Assembly: GCA_938008165.1 (NCBI GenBank)
Contig: CALLLP010000019.1
Location: 16,886-80,885 of the forward strand
DNA from: an uncultured Neomegalonema sp.
GTDB lineage: Bacteria > Pseudomonadota > Alphaproteobacteria > Rhodobacterales > Rhodobacteraceae
Length of the DNA: 64,000 nucleotides
Direction: 5' to 3'
Part shown: in pieces, positions 17,771 to 26,979 of the stretch
How the letters are laid out: each line of letters starts with the position of its first letter
Position numbering within the stretch: position 1 is the stretch's first letter
The notes under the pieces: generated by a model
What the model was told of the DNA's origin: nothing
Database searches by the model: none
Seen by the model: only the letters and a program-made list of their open reading frames with translations
Program-made: the position numbers and the translations under genes

Positions 17771-20233
17771 ATGACCACCCTCCCCTCCCATGCCCGCGCT
17801 GTCATCATCGGGGGCGGCGTTGTCGGCTGTTCCGTCGCCTATCACCTGACGAAACTCGGCTGGAAGGATGTGATCCTGCTGGAGCGCAAGCAACTGACCT
17901 CCGGCACCACATGGCACGCGGCGGGCCTGATCGCACAGCTACGGGCAACCCAGAACATGACCCGGCTGGCGAAATATTCGCAAGAACTCTACGGCACGCT
18001 GGAGGAGGAAACCGGCGTCGCCACCGGGTTCAAGCGCGTCGGCTCGATCACCGTCGCCCTGACCGACGAGCGGATGGAGGAACTGCGCCGTCAGCTCTCG
18101 ATGGCACGGGCCTTCGGGGTCGAAGTCGACGAAATATCGCCCAAGGAGGTCAAGACCCGCTACGAACACCTGAATATCGACGGCGTGGTCGGCGGCGTCT
18201 GGCTGCCCAAAGACGGTCAGGGCGACCCGGCCAATATCGCTCTTGCGCTGGCCAAGGGCGCGCGGATGCGCGGCGCACAGGTCGTCGAGGGCGTCAAGGT
18301 CACCGGCATCACGCGCGATGATGGCCGCGTCACCGGCGTCGAGACGGATCACGGCGCGATCACGGCGGATTACGTGGTCAATTGCGGCGGCATGTGGGGC
18401 CGCGAGGTCGGCAAGATGGCCGGTGTCGATGTGCCGCTTCAGGCCTGTGAACATTTCTACATCGTGACCGAAGCGATCGAGGGCCTCACGCAATTGCCGG
18501 TCCTGCGCGTGCCGGATGAATGCGCGTATTACAAGGAAGATGCGGGCAAGATGCTGCTCGGAGCCTTCGAGCCGAACGCGAAGCCCTGGGCGGTGGATGG
18601 CATACCCGAAGATTTCTGCTTCGACCAATTGCCCGAAGATTTCGACCATTTCGAGCCTATTCTGGAAAGCGCGGTCGGGCGTATGCCCATGCTCGGTGAG
18701 GCGGGAATCCATACGTTCTTCAACGGCCCTGAAAGCTTTACCCCCGATGACCGCTATCTGTTGGGCGAAGCCCCGAATCTGCGCAATTTCTACGTGGCGG
18801 CGGGGTTCAACTCGGTCGGCATCCAATCCGCCGGGGGGGCCGGGATGGCATTGGCGCAATGGATGGACGATGGCGAAGCGCCCTTCGATCTATGGGATGT
18901 CGATATCCGCCGGATGCAGCCCTTCCAGAACACCCGTCATTATCTCGTCGAGCGGGCGAAAGAAGCGCTCGGCCTGCTCTATGCCGACCATTTCCCCTAT
19001 CGCCAATTCGAAACCGCCCGCGGCCTGCGCCGGTCTCCCCTGCACGCACAGTTGCAGGAGGCAGGGGCTGTCTTCGGCGAGGTGACGGGGTGGGAACGCG
19101 CGAACTGGTTCGCCAAACCGGGGCAGGAGCGCGAATACCGCTATAGCTGGGGCCGCCAGAACTGGTTCGACAATGCCGCCGCCGAACACCGGGCCGTGCG
19201 CGAGGATGTGGGCCTGTTCGATATGTCCAGCTTCGGCAAGCTGCGGGTCGAAGGACCGGATGCCGAGGATGTGCTGCAACGGCTTTGCGGTAATGACGTC
19301 GCGGTCGCACCGGGCAAGATCGTCTATACCCAATGGCTGAACGAGCGCGGCGGCATCGAGGCGGATGTGACCGTCACGCGCCTCGCCAGCGACAGCTTTC
19401 TGGTTGTCACCCCCGCCGCAACCCCCCAGCGCGATATTGCTTGGGTCAAGCGCCAGATGCCCGATGCCGCCCGCTGTGCCGTGCTCGACGTGACGCCGAT
19501 GGAGGCGGTCATGGTCGTCATGGGGCCGCGCGCACGCGCGGTGCTGCAACCCCTGACCAGCGCCGATCTGTCCAACGACGCCTTTCCCTTCGGCACGATG
19601 CAGGAAATCGATTTCGGCATGGCCCGCATTCGCGCCCACCGCGTCACCTATGTCGGGGAACTCGGATGGGAGCTGTATGTCAGCGCGGAAATGGCCGGAT
19701 ATGTCTATGAGCGGCTGATGGGTCGCGATGCCCCGACCGAAGCGGGGATCAAGCATTGCGGGCTGCATGTCCTCGATTCCTGCCGCATGGAAAAAGCCTT
19801 CCGCCATTACGGCCATGACATCACCGATGAAGATCACGTGCTGGAAGCGGGTCTCGGATTTGCGGTCAAGACCGACAAACAGCCCTCGAAATTCGGCGAT
19901 TTCTTCGGTCGCGATGCGGTATTGCGCAAGAAACAGGAGGGCGTCGCGCGCCGGATGATCCAGTTCAAACTGGATGACCCCGAACCGCTGCTCTATCACA
20001 ATGAGCCAATCCGCCGGAATGGCGAGATCGTCGGGTTCCTGACCAGCGGCAATTACGGCCACCATCTCGGCGGAGCGATGGGTCTGGGCTATGTTCCCTG
20101 TGCCCAACCGGGCGAGAAGGGGCCGGAAATGCTCGCCGATACCTACGAGATCGAAGTCGCCGGTACGCGGGTTGCGGCAAGGGCCAGCCTCAAACCGCTC
20201 TACGATCCCAAATCTGAGCGGGTGAAGGCGTAG
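17771..20233 (+). CDS. FAD-dependent demethylating dehydrogenase with GcvT domain, second copy
   Basis: An 820-residue paralogue of the 13083 gene with the same domain order: DAO fold (VIIGGGVVGCSVAYHL), flavin histidine in GTTWHAAG (His49), central domain, GcvT domain (WERANWFAKPG, GELGWELYV) and C-terminal barrel (TSGNYGHHLGGAMGLG). The region after the flavin histidine (LIAQLRATQNMTRLAKYS) matches the common sarcosine/dimethylglycine dehydrogenase pattern more closely than the first copy. It probably catalyses the other demethylation step. It lies 103 bases after the methyltransferase gene with GAGGAA before the ATG, and ends the cluster. Confidence 0.88.
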   Translation: MTTLPSHARAVIIGGGVVGCSVAYHLTKLGWKDVILLERKQLTSGTTWHAAGLIAQLRATQNMTRLAKYSQELYGTLEEETGVATGFKRVGSITVALTDERMEELRRQLSMARAFGVEVDEISPKEVKTRYEHLNIDGVVGGVWLPKDGQGDPANIALALAKGARMRGAQVVEGVKVTGITRDDGRVTGVETDHGAITADYVVNCGGMWGREVGKMAGVDVPLQACEHFYIVTEAIEGLTQLPVLRVPDECAYYKEDAGKMLLGAFEPNAKPWAVDGIPEDFCFDQLPEDFDHFEPILESAVGRMPMLGEAGIHTFFNGPESFTPDDRYLLGEAPNLRNFYVAAGFNSVGIQSAGGAGMALAQWMDDGEAPFDLWDVDIRRMQPFQNTRHYLVERAKEALGLLYADHFPYRQFETARGLRRSPLHAQLQEAGAVFGEVTGWERANWFAKPGQEREYRYSWGRQNWFDNAAAEHRAVREDVGLFDMSSFGKLRVEGPDAEDVLQRLCGNDVAVAPGKIVYTQWLNERGGIEADVTVTRLASDSFLVVTPAATPQRDIAWVKRQMPDAARCAVLDVTPMEAVMVVMGPRARAVLQPLTSADLSNDAFPFGTMQEIDFGMARIRAHRVTYVGELGWELYVSAEMAGYVYERLMGRDAPTEAGIKHCGLHVLDSCRMEKAFRHYGHDITDEDHVLEAGLGFAVKTDKQPSKFGDFFGRDAVLRKKQEGVARRMIQFKLDDPEPLLYHNEPIRRNGEIVGFLTSGNYGHHLGGAMGLGYVPCAQPGEKGPEMLADTYEIEVAGTRVAARASLKPLYDPKSERVKA

Positions 20234-20428
20234 GCGCAGGCGCTATCCTGCCGCCGCGTCCATTCGCGTCATCCTGCGGGGGATTGTACGGGATGCCTTC
20301 GCACCCTAGATTGATCGGCGACATAAGGGTGAGCCAAAGAGTGTCAGGAAATGCGCAATTCTTGATCCGACTTGATCGCCGATCGCTCTAGATGACACTG
20401 TTATCGCCCCTCACGCCGGAGAATACGG

Positions 20429-21079
20429 ATGGCCGTCACCCCCGACGAGACTGCGCCAAAGAGCAAGGAACCTCAGGTCAAGGGCAGCGCTTGGGTCAAG
20501 CTGTTGCTCGAACTGGGGCCGCTGATGGTCTTTTTCTTCGCCTATAATCAGGGCGAATTGATCGGAGAGTGGCTCGGCTATCCCGACATGAAGCCGATCA
20601 TCGCGGCAACGGTGGTCTTCATCCCCACCATGATCGCCTCGGTTCTCGCCTCGTTCTGGATCACGCGCGAGGTGGCGGTGATGCCGCTGGTCAGCCTCGT
20701 GCTCGTTTGCGTGTTCGGGGGGTTAACCATCTGGTTAAACGACGAAACCTTCATCAAAATGAAGCCCACGATCCTCAACCTGATCTTCGCCGCCGTGCTG
20801 ATGACCGGGCTGTATTTCGGCAAGATGTTCCTGAAACTGATTTTTCAGGAGGGATGGTCGATCACCGATCGCGGCTGGTATCTTCTGACGATCCGCTGGT
20901 CGATCTTCTTTGTCTGCATGGCCCTGCTGAACGAGATCATCTGGCGCAATTTCTCGGAGGAATTCTGGGTGAATTTCAAGGTCTGGGGCAACCTGCCCAT
21001 CACGATGATCTTTGCGGTCTTCCAGATGCGGCTGGTATTCCAGCACCCCTTGCCCGAAAATGAAGACCCCGCATCATGA
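20429..21079 (+). CDS. yciB: Inner membrane-spanning protein YciB / septation protein IspZ
   Basis: A 216-residue polytopic membrane protein with about five hydrophobic helices. Family features include LLLELGPLMVFFFAYNQGE near the N-terminus, KPTILNLIFAAVLMTGLYFGK, and a C-terminal part with NEIIWRNFSEEFWVNFKVWG. YciB/IspZ proteins act in envelope maintenance and, in some species, septation. The ribosome-site region GCCGGAGAATACGG precedes the ATG. The protein is slightly longer than the enteric form because of a charged N-terminal tail. Confidence 0.92.
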   Translation: MAVTPDETAPKSKEPQVKGSAWVKLLLELGPLMVFFFAYNQGELIGEWLGYPDMKPIIAATVVFIPTMIASVLASFWITREVAVMPLVSLVLVCVFGGLTIWLNDETFIKMKPTILNLIFAAVLMTGLYFGKMFLKLIFQEGWSITDRGWYLLTIRWSIFFVCMALLNEIIWRNFSEEFWVNFKVWGNLPITMIFAVFQMRLVFQHPLPENEDPAS

Positions 21080-21317
21080 AAGCATCGATCGCGGGCACAA
21101 TCGCAAGCGATCAATTTTCTCTAAATTTGCCTGCAAACAACTCTGAAATGAATATTAGGCTTTTATATACAATAAAATTTTGATTTTATTTTACGCAATA
21201 CATCATATCGATCAATATACCCGATATATTTTTAAGTGAAACCTTCGGATATAAAAACAAATTAAATCATGATGCGCGATCCTTCGGTGGTGTAACCATA
21301 GATGGCGGTCGTTCAAG
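21080..21317. other. Strongly AT-rich leader with AT palindrome
   Basis: A 238-base gap far richer in A and T than anything else in the window. AATAAAAT (21171-21178) and ATTTTATT (21183-21190) form a perfect 8-base stem with a TTTG loop, surrounded by several TATA-like runs. It is a likely promoter and control region for the TadG-like gene. I see no coding frame in it. Confidence 0.5.
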
Positions 21318-22589
21318 ATGAAAAATCTCATTCATAAGTTTTGGAAAGATGACAAAGGGCTGATCTCCATCCTTGGCGGTGTCATGATTGGCCTGTTGAC
21401 GATGACGGTCTCTTTTTCGGTCGATTACGCACGGTCTGTACAAGAAAAGACAAAGATTTCGCGCGCTGCCGATGCTGCAACGCTGGTCGCTGCGCGCAGT
21501 TTCCGCGATGGCAACACAAAAGAAGAATCCATCGCCCACGCCGAAGACTTTTTCAAGAATGCAACGCAAGATATCAAAAGCGCAACGATCGCGACCAATT
21601 TCGATGTGAGCGAAATCAAAGAAGAGAGACAGATCACCGCAAAAGTCTCTGTCGATGCGGAATTCGACAGTATCTTCAGAAACGGCTCGCTGGATATTTC
21701 GATCCCGGCAATGATCAAATCCGAAGCAAACATCGTGGAAACGGTGCAGGATCTCTATCTCGTCCTGCTCGTGGATTCCACCGGCTCGATGACGCAATTG
21801 ATCAACAGCGTGCGCGATGCGGCGCGTAACCTCGAAAGCGAAGTGCGCGAAAAGCTCGTCGAGAAGGGGCTTGAATTCAACCGCCTGTTCGTCAAGGTCG
21901 CCTTCTTCGGCGATATGCGCCTCGACCAACAGCCCTATGGGTGGCGCGAATCTCCCCTCTACAATCTCGGCGACGAACAAGACACCAATGATTTTCGCCA
22001 TTTCGTTGCGGCAACCCCGACCTATTACGGGTACGATCTGCCGGAATCGAGCCTCACCAGCATCGCACATATGCTGACCGCTCCGCTGCCCGAGCCGCTG
22101 GTCGCTGACAACACGGTGCAGGCAATCGTCGTCTGGACGGATGCCGCCGGTCTCCCGCTCGATCATTCGAAATTGCAGGACGACGTGACCGTTAACCTGT
22201 ACAAAAAATATGGCGAGCTGGGCAGGAGTAACCGATATCGCTTCGTACCAGGGTATTCGTGGTACAATTTCAAATTCTACCGATACTTCTATAATGAAGA
22301 GGCCGAGTTCGACGGCGATGCCATCGGCACCGAAGAATCGCCTCCGAGCTATGGCTGTTGTTCGACCTTCGAGGTTTTCGAAGATCGCTGGCGGCGCGGC
22401 GGGGCAGTACCGCTGAAACGGCGAACCCTGGGCCTGATCGTCCCGACCACGATGCAGCCCTGGACGACGATGACCAACTGGCCGAATGTCACCATCCGTG
22501 ATTTTGCGGTGCCCAGCGCAGAAGGGATTATCGACGATGTTGTCGATACGCTGGGGGGTAGCTACTCGCCGCTGGTGCTGTCGCGATAA
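21318..22589 (+). CDS. TadG-like protein with N-terminal pilus-assembly helix and VWA domain
   Basis: A 423-residue protein. The N-terminus (FWKDDKGLISILGGVMIG, then a hydrophobic helix and VDYARSVQEKTKISRAADAATLVAA) is the TadE/TadG 'flp pilus assembly' signature that anchors it to the inner membrane. The rest is a von Willebrand A-like domain beginning VLLVDSTGSM (MIDAS motif DxTGS, about residues 151-156). TadG proteins belong to tad/flp pilus loci, but no other tad gene is present here, so this is an orphan. The ribosome site is weak (GGCGG). The AT-rich leader and lower GC of the first codons suggest a different origin or special regulation. Confidence 0.8.
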   Translation: MKNLIHKFWKDDKGLISILGGVMIGLLTMTVSFSVDYARSVQEKTKISRAADAATLVAARSFRDGNTKEESIAHAEDFFKNATQDIKSATIATNFDVSEIKEERQITAKVSVDAEFDSIFRNGSLDISIPAMIKSEANIVETVQDLYLVLLVDSTGSMTQLINSVRDAARNLESEVREKLVEKGLEFNRLFVKVAFFGDMRLDQQPYGWRESPLYNLGDEQDTNDFRHFVAATPTYYGYDLPESSLTSIAHMLTAPLPEPLVADNTVQAIVVWTDAAGLPLDHSKLQDDVTVNLYKKYGELGRSNRYRFVPGYSWYNFKFYRYFYNEEAEFDGDAIGTEESPPSYGCCSTFEVFEDRWRRGGAVPLKRRTLGLIVPTTMQPWTTMTNWPNVTIRDFAVPSAEGIIDDVVDTLGGSYSPLVLSR

Positions 22590-22667
22590 GAACGCCCGAC
22601 AGTCAGCAGGCAGAGCGTGAAACCGGCGCCGGGATGGACTATATCTGTCCCGGTAACGGGGACCGCC

Positions 22668-24095
22668 ATGAATATACTCGCCGATTTTGCCGATGACGCC
22701 CTGCGCCTGTTCGAGGATACGACCCGGCGGGCGGGGGCTGTGTTCGAGCCTTCCTTGCGGATCGGCGTTACGGGCCTGAACCGTGCGGGGAAGACGGTCT
22801 TCATCACGTCGCTGATCGCCAATCTCTTGGAACGCGAGCGCATGACACGCCTGTCCGCCCAGCGCGATGGGCGGATCGAGGCGGCGATGCTGCGCCCCCA
22901 GCCCAGCGCCGATGTCCCCCGCTTCGATTACGAGGAGCATCTGGCGGCCATGACGGGGCCAAACCCCGCATGGCCATCGAGCACCCGCCGCACCAGCGAA
23001 TTGCGCCTGTCGATCCGGTTCCGGCGCACGGGGCTGTTATCGGGCTTGGCGGGTGATGGCGTGCTGCATCTGGATATCGTGGATTATCCGGGGGAGTGGT
23101 TGCTCGACCTGCCATTGCTCAACACCCCTTGGGCCGATTGGTCCCGCCAGAGCATCGAGGCGGCCCGTCGGCCAGAGCGCATCGGCCATGCCGGGGCATT
23201 TCTGGCATGGGCCGAAAAAGTGGACGGCACCGCATCGGTGGACGAGACGGAAGCGCGCGAGGGGGCCGCGCTCTTTGCCGATTACCTGAAGGCTGCGCGA
23301 CAGGCGGGACTGAGCGCGATCTCGCCGGGGCGGTTTCTGATGCCGGGCGATCTGGCGGGAACCCCTGCGCTGACCTTTGCGCCACTGCCCGATCCCGATG
23401 GCCCGCATGACAGCCTCGCGCGGCTGATGCGGGATCGGTACGATGCCTATCGCCGGTTCGTGGTGAAACCGTTCTTCCAGACCCATTTCGCCAAGGTCGA
23501 CCGGCAAATCGTGCTGATCGACGCCTTATCGGCGGTGGATGCGGGGCCGCGCGCCGTGGCCGATCTGCGCAAGGCGATGAGCGATATCCTCGATTGCTTT
23601 CGCCATGGGGAGAAAAGCTGGCTTGGGCCGATCTTCGGGCGGCGGGTAGACCGGCTGCTCTTTGCCGCGACCAAGGCCGACCATGTGCATCACACCCAAC
23701 ATTCCGCGCTTCAGGCGATCACGGCGGCACTGGTACGCGAGAGCATCGAGCGGGCATCCTACAAGGGCGCACAGGTCGAGGCGCTGGCACTGGCCAGCCT
23801 GCGCTCGACGGTCGAGCAGACGGTGGAGGAAAACGGCGAGACGCTGCATTGTGTGCGCGGGCGGTCGCTGGGATCGGGCGAGGAGGTGGTGGTCTATCCG
23901 GGGCAATTGCCCGAAGACCCCGCCACCATCGTCGATGCCTCGCGGCACGGGCACGGGGAGGAGGGCTGGCTGTCGGAGGATTACGGCTTCATGCGCTTTG
24001 CCCCGCCGATCCGGTCGGGAAAGCCGGGATACGGTCCCCCGCATCTGCGCCTCGATATGGCGGCGGAGTTCCTGTTCGGGGACAAGTTGCAGTAA
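22668..24095 (+). CDS. ycjX: YcjX family P-loop protein (DUF463)
   Basis: A 475-residue cytoplasmic P-loop protein. The Walker A motif sits in GVTGLNRAGKTVFITSL near the N-terminus, HLDIVDYPGEWLLDLPLL is the Walker B-like strand, and RQIVLIDALSAVDAG and LLFAATKADHVH are family marks. YcjX proteins resemble GTPases and are often encoded with the membrane protein YcjF in stress operons. No ycjF follows here; an ABC exporter gene does. I start at the ATG at 22668 because the upstream ATG at 22617 adds residues outside the family. Confidence 0.88.
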   Translation: MNILADFADDALRLFEDTTRRAGAVFEPSLRIGVTGLNRAGKTVFITSLIANLLERERMTRLSAQRDGRIEAAMLRPQPSADVPRFDYEEHLAAMTGPNPAWPSSTRRTSELRLSIRFRRTGLLSGLAGDGVLHLDIVDYPGEWLLDLPLLNTPWADWSRQSIEAARRPERIGHAGAFLAWAEKVDGTASVDETEAREGAALFADYLKAARQAGLSAISPGRFLMPGDLAGTPALTFAPLPDPDGPHDSLARLMRDRYDAYRRFVVKPFFQTHFAKVDRQIVLIDALSAVDAGPRAVADLRKAMSDILDCFRHGEKSWLGPIFGRRVDRLLFAATKADHVHHTQHSALQAITAALVRESIERASYKGAQVEALALASLRSTVEQTVEENGETLHCVRGRSLGSGEEVVVYPGQLPEDPATIVDASRHGHGEEGWLSEDYGFMRFAPPIRSGKPGYGPPHLRLDMAAEFLFGDKLQ

Positions 24096-24218
24096 CATCC
24101 ATCCGACTCGCACGGGGGCAACCGAGATAGAACACCATGCCGTGACCGCCTGCCCCGTTGTGGACGACACAACATCTTGCTACGAATCGGCGCAGGGTAT
24201 TTTGGATGGAGACGACGC

Positions 24219-26063
24219 TTGGCCGGGGGAAACGAGACTGAAGACCGGGCCAAGAGCCGCAAGATCGGTTTGCTGCGCCGCCTGTTGCCCTTTTTCCGGC
24301 CTTACAAGCTGTATGTGCTCGCGGCGACGCTGGCCTTGCTGGCGGCGGCGGGGTTCATGCTCACGATGCCGATTGCACTGCGCCGGGTAATCGATCTGGG
24401 ATTCGATCCCGAAAAGGCCGATTACATCGACAAATATTTCATCGCCTTGATCGGCGTTGCCGCTGCGCTCGCCATCGCGACGGCGCTGCGATTCTATTTT
24501 GTCTCGCGCCTCGGCGAGCGGGTGGTGACCGATCTGCGCCGGGCGGTCTATGACCACGCCATCGGCATGTCGCCCCGCTTCTTCGAGACGATCCGCACCG
24601 GCGAGACGCTCTCGCGCATCACGACCGATACGACACTGATCCAGAGCCTCGTGTCGAGTTCGGTATCCATTGCCCTGCGCAATGTGCTGCTGTTGCTGGG
24701 CGGCATCGTGATGCTGTTCTTCACCAGCGCCAAGCTGACGGGTCTCGTGCTGTTGCTGGTGCCGCTGGTCATCGTGCCCATCGTCATGGCGGGGCGCAAG
24801 GTGCGCGGCTTCTCGCGCGATGCACAGGACAAGCTGGCCGAAAGCTCGGCCATCGCGGGGGAAACGCTGTCGAGCATCCGCGACGTGCAGAGCTACACCC
24901 AAGAAGACGCCGTGCGCCTGCGCTTTGGCGAGGCCACCGAAGGCTCGTTCGAGGCCGCCCGAAAGCGGATCGCGGCACGGTCCCTTCTGACGGCGGTGGT
25001 GATCTTTCTGGTCTTTACCGGCATTGTCGGCGTCATGTGGATCGGCGCGCGGGATGTCATCTCCGGCACGCTGAGCGCGGGCGAATTGGGGCAGTTCATC
25101 CTCTATGCCCTGCTGGTCGCGGGGGCGGTCGGCGCGCTGACGGAAATCTGGACGCAGGCGCAACAAGCCGCCGGGGCAACCGAACGACTGGTGGAGATTC
25201 TCGACAGCGAAGCCGATATCAAGCCCCCTGCCAACCCTGTCTCCCTGCCCGCCGTTCCGCTTGGGGAAATCGTCTTCGAGAACGTATCCTTCAGCTTTCC
25301 AAGCCGCCCCGACGAACGGGCGCTCGACGCCCTGTCGCTGCATATCGCCCCCGGCGAGACGGTGGCGGTGGTCGGACCATCCGGCGCGGGCAAGACGACG
25401 CTGTTCCACCTGCTCCAGCGGTTCTACGACCCCGCAAAAGGGCGGATCACGCTTGACGGGGTGGCCCTCGACGAGGCCGATCCGCAGGCCGTGCGCGCCC
25501 GCCTCGCCGTGGTACCGCAGGAACCGGCGATCTTCGCCGCCAGCGTGCTCGACAATATCCGCTTCAGCCGCCCCGAAGCGAGCGAGGCGGAGATCCACGA
25601 TGCCGCCAAAGCCGCCGCCGCGCATGACTTCATCCATGCCCTGCCCGACGGCTATGCCACACAGGTCGGCGAACGCGGCGTCATGTTGTCAGGGGGACAG
25701 AAACAGCGCATCGCCATCGCCCGCGCGATCCTGCGCGATGCCCCCGTCCTGCTGCTGGACGAGGCAACCTCGGCGCTGGATGCCCAGAGCGAGCGCGATG
25801 TGCAGGATGCCTTCGAGCGTCTGTCGCAGGACCGCACAACCCTCGTCATCGCCCACCGCCTCGCCACGGTCAAAAGCGCCGACCGCATTCTGGTGATGGA
25901 AGGCGGGCGCATCGTGGCGACCGGCACCCATGACGAATTGGTCGAGCAAGATGGCCTTTATGCCCGCCTCGCCCGCCTGCAATTCACCGATCTGCGCGCG
26001 GTGGAGGCAGGCGAGCGCCTCGATACGATAACGGTCGAGCCGGAGGCGGTATCGGCCCGATAG
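24219..26063 (+). CDS. ABC exporter, fused membrane and ATPase domains
   Basis: A 614-residue half-transporter of the MsbA/LmrA type: six helices (about 15-310, opening FFRPYKLYVLAATLALL) then the ATPase with Walker A GPSGAGKTT, Q-loop, signature LSGGQKQRIAIARA, Walker B VLLLDEATSALD and the switch His in IAHRLATV. It probably works as a homodimer exporting lipids or small hydrophobic compounds. No ATG exists in frame before helix 1. TTG at 24219 is preceded by GGATGGAG, and a second TTG lies at 24177. An 11-codon ATG frame (24206-24241) overlaps the start out of frame and could modulate initiation. Confidence 0.88.
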   Translation: MAGGNETEDRAKSRKIGLLRRLLPFFRPYKLYVLAATLALLAAAGFMLTMPIALRRVIDLGFDPEKADYIDKYFIALIGVAAALAIATALRFYFVSRLGERVVTDLRRAVYDHAIGMSPRFFETIRTGETLSRITTDTTLIQSLVSSSVSIALRNVLLLLGGIVMLFFTSAKLTGLVLLLVPLVIVPIVMAGRKVRGFSRDAQDKLAESSAIAGETLSSIRDVQSYTQEDAVRLRFGEATEGSFEAARKRIAARSLLTAVVIFLVFTGIVGVMWIGARDVISGTLSAGELGQFILYALLVAGAVGALTEIWTQAQQAAGATERLVEILDSEADIKPPANPVSLPAVPLGEIVFENVSFSFPSRPDERALDALSLHIAPGETVAVVGPSGAGKTTLFHLLQRFYDPAKGRITLDGVALDEADPQAVRARLAVVPQEPAIFAASVLDNIRFSRPEASEAEIHDAAKAAAAHDFIHALPDGYATQVGERGVMLSGGQKQRIAIARAILRDAPVLLLDEATSALDAQSERDVQDAFERLSQDRTTLVIAHRLATVKSADRILVMEGGRIVATGTHDELVEQDGLYARLARLQFTDLRAVEAGERLDTITVEPEAVSAR

Positions 26064-26085
26064 AGTGATCCGCGATCATTTCAGG

Positions 26086-26979
26086 CTATCCCAGATCGAG
26101 CACCACGATCTCCGGCGGCGAACCAAAGCGGATCGGGGCGACGGAGCATCCCAAGCCCCCCGATACGACCAGATGACGCCCCTCCTCGACCGCATGGCCA
26201 TAGGCATAGCGATTGCCATAGCGCGACGGAACAATCGGCGACCAACCGAACAGGCGCACCTGACCCCCATGGGTATGGCCCGACAGGGTCAGTGACACGC
26301 GCGCTGGCACTTGCGGAAAGATATCCGGCTCATGGGCCATCAGCAGGACGGGCGCATCATCCGTGATCTGCGCAAGTGTGGCGGGCAAATCATCGATCCC
26401 GCGCCAATTGCGTTGCACGGCGTTCGGGGTAAAGGCCATCTGATCGCCCAGACCCGCAAGCCATAGGGGATGGCCTGCCTTTTCCAGCCGCACCGCGCGA
26501 TTCTCCAGAACCGGAATGCCCATAGCGGCAAGCGCCTGCCCCGCTTCGGTCGGCCCGGCCCCGCGCGCCTGCGCCGCTGCATCCTCCCACCAATCGTGAT
26601 TGCCGAGAACGGCATGCACACCCAAAGGTGCAGACAAGCCCGCCAACAGCCCCGCCCATTCCTCCGGCGGTGTATGCCGCGTTGCGAGAGACATCCCGGA
26701 GACGTAATCGCCCAGCAACAGCGTCACATCCGGCGAGAGCGCATTGGTCCGCGCCACAATCCGCTCAATGCGCGCACGGGGCATCCACGGCTCGCAGGCA
26801 TGCAGATCGGTCAAGACCGCCACCCGCAGTTTCAGCCCCCGCGTCCAGCCCGGCGGCGTAAAGGCATAGCGGGTAACGCGCAGGCGATAGAGCGGCTCAA
26901 TCGCGAGCGCATAGCTGCCCATCAGCGCCGAGGCCAGCGCACCCAACCCGACCACCCGAAGGAAATTCCGCCGGTTCAC
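26086..26979 (-). CDS. Tat-exported metallophosphoesterase
   Basis: A 297-residue calcineurin-like phosphoesterase. The N-terminus NRRNFLRVVGLGALASALMG looks like a twin-arginine signal. Metal motifs are complete: TDLHAC, LLLGDYV, LGNHDWWED, MAHEPD and SGHTHGGQVRLF. The closest named relatives are YkuE-like enzymes with Tat signals and undefined substrates. It starts with GTG at 26979, whose GTGA overlaps the stop of the dioxygenase gene upstream, so it is translationally coupled to it. Confidence 0.88.
   Translation of the reverse strand: MNRRNFLRVVGLGALASALMGSYALAIEPLYRLRVTRYAFTPPGWTRGLKLRVAVLTDLHACEPWMPRARIERIVARTNALSPDVTLLLGDYVSGMSLATRHTPPEEWAGLLAGLSAPLGVHAVLGNHDWWEDAAAQARGAGPTEAGQALAAMGIPVLENRAVRLEKAGHPLWLAGLGDQMAFTPNAVQRNWRGIDDLPATLAQITDDAPVLLMAHEPDIFPQVPARVSLTLSGHTHGGQVRLFGWSPIVPSRYGNRYAYGHAVEEGRHLVVSGGLGCSVAPIRFGSPPEIVVLDLG

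Noticed and set aside
20341..20428. Possible promoter before yciB (TTGATC repeats and CTAGAT)
   Set aside because: No pair of boxes has acceptable spacing.
21267..22940. 557-codon minus-strand frame over the TadG-like gene
   Set aside because: It spans two plus-strand genes and an AT-rich leader and has no recognisable content.
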